A DNA stretch of 64,000 nucleotides from Drosophila persimilis. Lineage: Eukaryota; Arthropoda; Insecta; Diptera; Drosophilidae. The DNA lies in contig NW_020825317.1 in the NCBI RefSeq assembly GCF_003286085.1, forward strand, positions 4,712,001-4,776,000. Direction: 5' to 3'. The position numbers and the translations under genes were made by a program. The notes beneath the pieces were generated by a model, which was given only the letters and a program-made list of their open reading frames with translations, did no database searches and was not told where the DNA came from. Of this stretch, positions 59,458 through 64,000 are shown one piece after another (within the stretch, counting starts at the first letter, position 1; each line of letters opens with the position of its first letter).

Positions 59458-62400
59458 TTTTTTATATTTAATATTATTTTATATATTAGTACAGAAAATG
59501 TTGTACAGATAGTCCTACCAATTCGAACATCTTTAAAAACGTACGTTCGATTGTGGTCCTTTTTGTTGACGAATATGGAACTACTTAATGACTATGAAAA
59601 TAGGAAAATTGTTTACAAATGAAATGAAAAAAATTATTGTTTTTTAAACATTTTGTGCTACAAACGTAGCACCTGAACGGAAACGCCCATATGTTGGGTG
59701 GCGTTTTGATTTTTGGAGATTTGTTGTTCTATTTGGATAGTGACAAAAAATAGCTTTAGGATATTACAATTCATATGGATAATAAGTATAACTGCTATCG
59801 CTGCTTCATGTACGCGACCAGCGTGTCTATACGCATCGCGAGTCATGCGGCAGCGTTCCTCGGTCGGTTGGGCAGGAGTCACTTGGTGTCGCTGGGTGCC
59901 GCATTTCGAGATAAAGTTCTTGTGGATCCTTGTATATTTTCTCGATTTAGGGTTCGTTTCATTGTTTTCTTTCGGAACTATTCAAAAATCAATAAATACT
60001 ACTTGTATTGTATTGCTGGTTCTTGCTCGATCACTGTTCCTCCCTCACGATCCCCTCCTTCCTCGCTCACGATCCTCCCAAAAGGTCACTATAAAATTGC
60101 AGCCACATGAACTATTGGGCAGTACGAGCATGTCGATGTCGTGAATGCTTCTGTTCTGTTCTTGGTGATGGTGATGAAAAACAGAAACAGTGGCTGGGGC
60201 GAGAGAAGGGAGAGAGAATGCGTTGAAAAACAGACCAGGTCCAGAGTGGAGAGTGAAGAGTAAGGGGGTAGCTCTGGCGGCAGAGTGGGATGCGGGTGTC
60301 GGCCGTAATGCGGGGGCATTTTATTTTATTTTTGATCATTTTTCGGCCGCCAAAAAAGTAAACGAAATAAAAAAAATGATGCAAAAAAAGTAAAGCACAC
60401 ATACACACGTATTTGGCGAAGTACATACGAAACACTCCTGTGTGTGTCTGTATATAGGAGGCTCTTGTGCGTGAGGAAAGTAGGGAGAGGCTGTCGAAAA
60501 ATAAATCGAAAAGGCAACACGTCATTGGTGGCATGTGCATAATCAAGCGCCCCGTTGCCCCGTTGCCGCGTCCTGGCCGATGGGCCTAGGCATAGGCCCG
60601 TAAAGAACCAAGGGGGTATAGGAAATGGGGACTGCAACTGCGCGCGCGTCTAGCGACGAACTGCAGTTGCAGTTGCAGTGGCCCAAAGTGCGTTGGAAAT
60701 GAGCAAAAAAAGGCCACGCCTGCCGCTGCTTCAGGAAATGCCCCAGCCCCAGGAGGAGGGGGAACGGGGGGAGCTACTGCAGTCCGAAGTTTGTGCTCCT
60801 CCGCTCTTTTGCTCCTGCTCCTCCTTTTTTGTTTTGGTTGATTTTTTTTACCTTTTTCCAGTGAATGCGGTTGGATGGGGCGGCTGGGATGGGATGGGAT
60901 GGAGATGGGGTGGCATGGGTATAGGCAGTGTAGGTGCGTTACCATTTCCTCGTTTTTCTCCTTATTTTTTGTGCATGCATGTATGCATCTGTGTCTGTAT
61001 CTGCAATTGAGTGTGTGTGTGTGCGTGTGTGGTAGACCCGGTTTTTTTTTGTTTTTTATGTGCAGCATCTTTTTTTTATGCTGGCGATTTTCCCTCTATT
61101 TTGTTCGCTTCTTTTGTTTTTTTGATTATATTTCCTGCACAATTTTAATGGATTTTTTCGTGTGTGTGATTGTGTGTGTGTCTGTATCTATGTGAGTGTC
61201 TGTATTTATGTGTGTGTGCATTTGGGTTCTTTTCCCTTCGTATTGTTGTTGCTGCTGCTGCCTGATGCTCATCGTGATGAGCATTTTTTTGTGTTCAAGC
61301 AGATAATTACATTTAAATAAAATAAAAATTTCATGTAGCCCCAGCCCCAGCCCACACAGCCCCCAGCCCACAGCCCCCGTGCCCAGCCCCTACAAAACAA
61401 TCCGGCTTTGCTAACGTTCCATCCACTCCTTTCCACAGCCCTTCTACGCGCTGCTGAAGGGGGTGAAAGTGGGAGAAAGTGGGTGGGTTATGGTATGATT
61501 TTTGTTGGCATGTTGTTTTATAATTCATTTCTCTGCGTTGTTTGACTTACGCGACGCTGCACGTCCAATTCCAGGGCTCCTCTTTGCCTTTTACCCCTAT
61601 CTCCTATCCCCTATCCCCTATCCCCTATCCTCTACCAGGCAATCCCCACTCCCCCACCCCTTGAGGTGCTCATCCAGGGTCCTGGCCCATGTTCAGGTCC
61701 CTGCAGCACTGGTCACTCTCCTCGGTGTTGTCACTGTGCCGCAAATTGCGCCGCATTTGTGTTGTGTGCTCTTAGGCTGGGCCGAGGCCACTCTCGCACC
61801 CTCCACTCTCTTCCATTTGCGCCACTTGCCCCCTCCAAGTGCCCCAATATACAAGTCATTCGCCTCGACCCGTGCAGCGACTGTACCGCGCTTTGTTTGC
61901 TCACAAACTGCAGTCAAGTCATTTGTGTTAATGCTAATTGCTGCCACTCCTGCCACAGGCACAGCCACAGTCATAGGCCCTTGCGCCTTTGCCACCTGCT
62001 CGGCTGCTGCGGCTGGCTTTGGGGTCATTTCGGATTCTAAGAGTGGCGCAGTGGCAGATGAACTGCTACCTCCCAGGCACCAGAAAACAGTAAACCAGTA
62101 GAGGGATGCATAAGAACTGGTGGAATAAAAACGAAAAGAAGACGACGGTCCATGCCAGAGGGCAGGAAGCCAAAGCCAGAGACAAATCGAATTGATGCCG
62201 AATTTAAAAGGTGGCAAAAAGTGCAGCTGCATCTGTTGCACGTGGGGGCAGTAGCACCCAGCAGGATCTGAGTGTGTGGCAGATTGGCTGACGGGTGTGT
62301 GTGGGTGTGGAAAGAAACGCAATAAGAAGACTCAGAGTGCGTCGCAGTAGAGTCTCAGCATTGGACCTCGTCCCGGACAGCCAGACAGCCAGACAGCCAA

Positions 62401-63589
62401 ACGGATGCCCAGCCGGGACAGGACCTGGAACCTGGAGGACGCAGGAGGGCCTGGGCGAGGGAACAGGAACAGGAATATTTCCGTAATTTTATTTGCTGTT
62501 TTTCCGACACTTCAAGGACAACGGCGGACAGAAGTTGCTCAACTTTTGGGCCAGAGTTCATTTGCGGCTTCGTTTTGTTTCAACGAACCCCAACTCCCCG
62601 TCCAGACCCAGACCCAGACTCAGACTCGGAACAAGACCCAGACCCAGTCTCAGTGGCACTCAGTGGCAACCCCCACTCCTCACCTCTCCAGCGAGAGTGA
62701 CACATTTTCGGCCAATCGATAAGCCTTTCTACCACTTCCACTTAAAGATTAAAGTCGAATCTGTCAAGAAAACATTTTGGTCTCGGCTGTTGTTCCCTTT
62801 CTGCTCTGCCTGGAGAAAGAAAGTCTCGTCCTTGACCTTGATTGAATATTTTTTGGGGCCCTGGACAACACGTTGGGTGCCCATCTCCGCCCCGTCTTCA
62901 ACCGCACCAATGAAACCTCTTCCTCCTGTAGAGGAAACAAGCAGTTTTCCATCTGCTGTTCTTTGTCTTCAAATGTAGCAGCGGTAATGTATCCTGTCAT
63001 CAGGCACCGACACTTATCCCCCGCTCTATGTTCGGAGTGTGCTCATTGTTACCGCAATGAAGCACCTCAAAACAAAGTGAGGGGATCCTCCGATCCGCCA
63101 TCGGAGGTATTTCCCCCCTGGAACCTCCTTTGTTTGGCTCGCAATTAAATTAAAGTCCTTTGTTAGTCCAACCGGGTGTTTGGCATTATGAGTAATTATG
63201 CACTTTTGTGGCGGTTTTCCGGGAATCACAAAGCCCCCGTGCTCAATGTACTCTTGGATTGTGTTGGAGGGAGCTGAAGCGTCCTCCACAAGTCTCCATT
63301 TGGATTCGAAGAGGGATTGGTGTGCCACTGAGTTTCAATATGATTTCTCCATTCTATTCATTTAAGAACCTTGTGGTCACCCACCTTCATGCCTTCTTCA
63401 TAGCGAAACCAATACATGAGCGGTCTTCAAGCCCCACAAGAACCGGAAACCCCATAATTATAGAGCCTTGAGGAAATTCATTTACCAATGTTATGGCCAC
63501 AATAACAACGAGTGTGCAAATTCGATTTTTTTTTAAATATATTGGCCAAGACCAAGAACAGTTTTCAAAACATTCACAGTTTAAAGTAA
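59458..63589. other. Intergenic or intronic DNA, nothing recognised
   Basis: About 4 kb of mixed AT-rich and simple-repeat sequence, including CCCTAT repeats near 61600-61635. The longest open frame (61502-62101) is built on pyrimidine-rich repeats and does not resemble a protein family I know. Confidence 0.5.
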
Positions 63590-64000
63590 TAACAGGAGGG
63601 ATTGGGGCATACAATATATGCTCTATTTATGCGGATGATGTTAAACTCTGTGTCCAGTATGAGGACATTTCCTTTTATTCTCGTTTGCAATACGTTGTTG
63701 TGCAAACTTGTTACACCTTAATGCATCGAAATGCAAAATAGAGACATTTCATAGTGCTAGTCCCTTGGCTCTCTATACCCTATGCGGTGGTTCTCTTGAG
63801 ACAATTGCCCTGGTGGATGATCTTGGTGTTATATTAGACGCCAAGCTAAAGTTTCTTGAAGACATTTCTAGCATGGTAAATAAGGCGATGGGCGTGCTTG
63901 GGTTTTTAAGCGGTGGTCAAAGGCATTTGACGACTTCTATGTAACAAAGACTCTCTATACCTCGCTAGTTCGTCCGATCTTGGAATATCCTGTGTATGCT
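63590..64000 (+). pseudogene. Non-LTR retrotransposon reverse transcriptase fragment, frameshifted
   Basis: Three frames in succession read as one LINE reverse transcriptase: SIYADDVKLCVQYED (catalytic YADD near 63628), then LNASKCKIETFHSASPL with DDLGVILDAKLKF and SSMVNKAMGVLGFL, then DDFYVTKTLYTSLVRPILEY up to the window edge. Frame changes are needed near 63715 and 63920, so this copy is broken. The clade (jockey/LOA type) is not resolved, and the 3' part lies outside the window. Confidence 0.7.

Noticed and set aside
61502..62101. 199-codon open frame on the plus strand
   Set aside because: Its N-terminal part comes from CCCTAT repeats, it has no domain, and a 209-codon frame overlaps it on the other strand.
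63026..63328. 100-codon minus-strand frame with ordinary composition
   Set aside because: No splice sites, signal or family resemblance; it is short and isolated.

Overview
The window looks like nuclear DNA from a Drosophila species, most likely of the obscura group, from the X-linked block (Muller A) that carries Nmdar2 and insomniac side by side. The evidence is: GT-AG split genes whose proteins match Drosophila families; dense CA/TG, GA, GAGTAC-type and CTG simple repeats; Drosophila core promoter motifs (DRE, motif 1); DINE-1/INE-1-type repeats with the GTCTGTCTGTCCGTC run; and a 17.6/gypsy-type LTR element primed by tRNA-Ser. Species assignment is inference, because no alignment could be run.

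Layout. Positions 1-23300 are occupied by Nmdar2 on the minus strand. Ten coding exons were placed by reading splice sites and codon phase. They give 1113 codons in an unbroken frame, with the start at 23300, an 11.2 kb first intron, a compact cluster of exons at 11.5-7.5 kb (amino-terminal domain, ligand-binding lobes, M1-M4) and a tiny last exon at 3284-3326 that supplies a PDZ-ligand C-terminus. Positions 1-3283 are probably its 3' UTR and flank. Positions 23.3-33.4 kb hold no gene I can support. Three exons of an unrecognised small secreted protein lie at 33.4-35.9 kb on the minus strand. A promoter region rich in DRE, motif 1 and GGTATATTT repeats lies at 36.08-36.78 kb. The plus-strand insomniac (inc, KCTD5-like BTB protein) follows at 37.4-40.2 kb with four or five coding exons, then a long 3' UTR-like region.

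From about 42.8 kb the sequence is repeat-rich: two DINE-1-like copies, one fold-back copy, and a complete LTR retrotransposon with env (45663-52773, minus strand). The retrotransposon has LTRs that read as identical, a 4-bp target duplication, a tRNA-Ser primer site, a polypurine tract and open gag, pol and env. The right flank (52.8-64 kb) contains an inverted DINE-1 fragment and, at the very edge, a frameshifted non-LTR reverse transcriptase fragment. I see no other convincing gene there.

Functional context. Nmdar2 encodes the GluN2-type subunit of the NMDA receptor. inc encodes a Cullin-3 substrate adaptor involved in sleep and synaptic function. Both are neuronal genes and both appear able to produce two C-termini through use or skipping of their last intron. 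I saw no CRISPR, prokaryotic or RNA gene signals.
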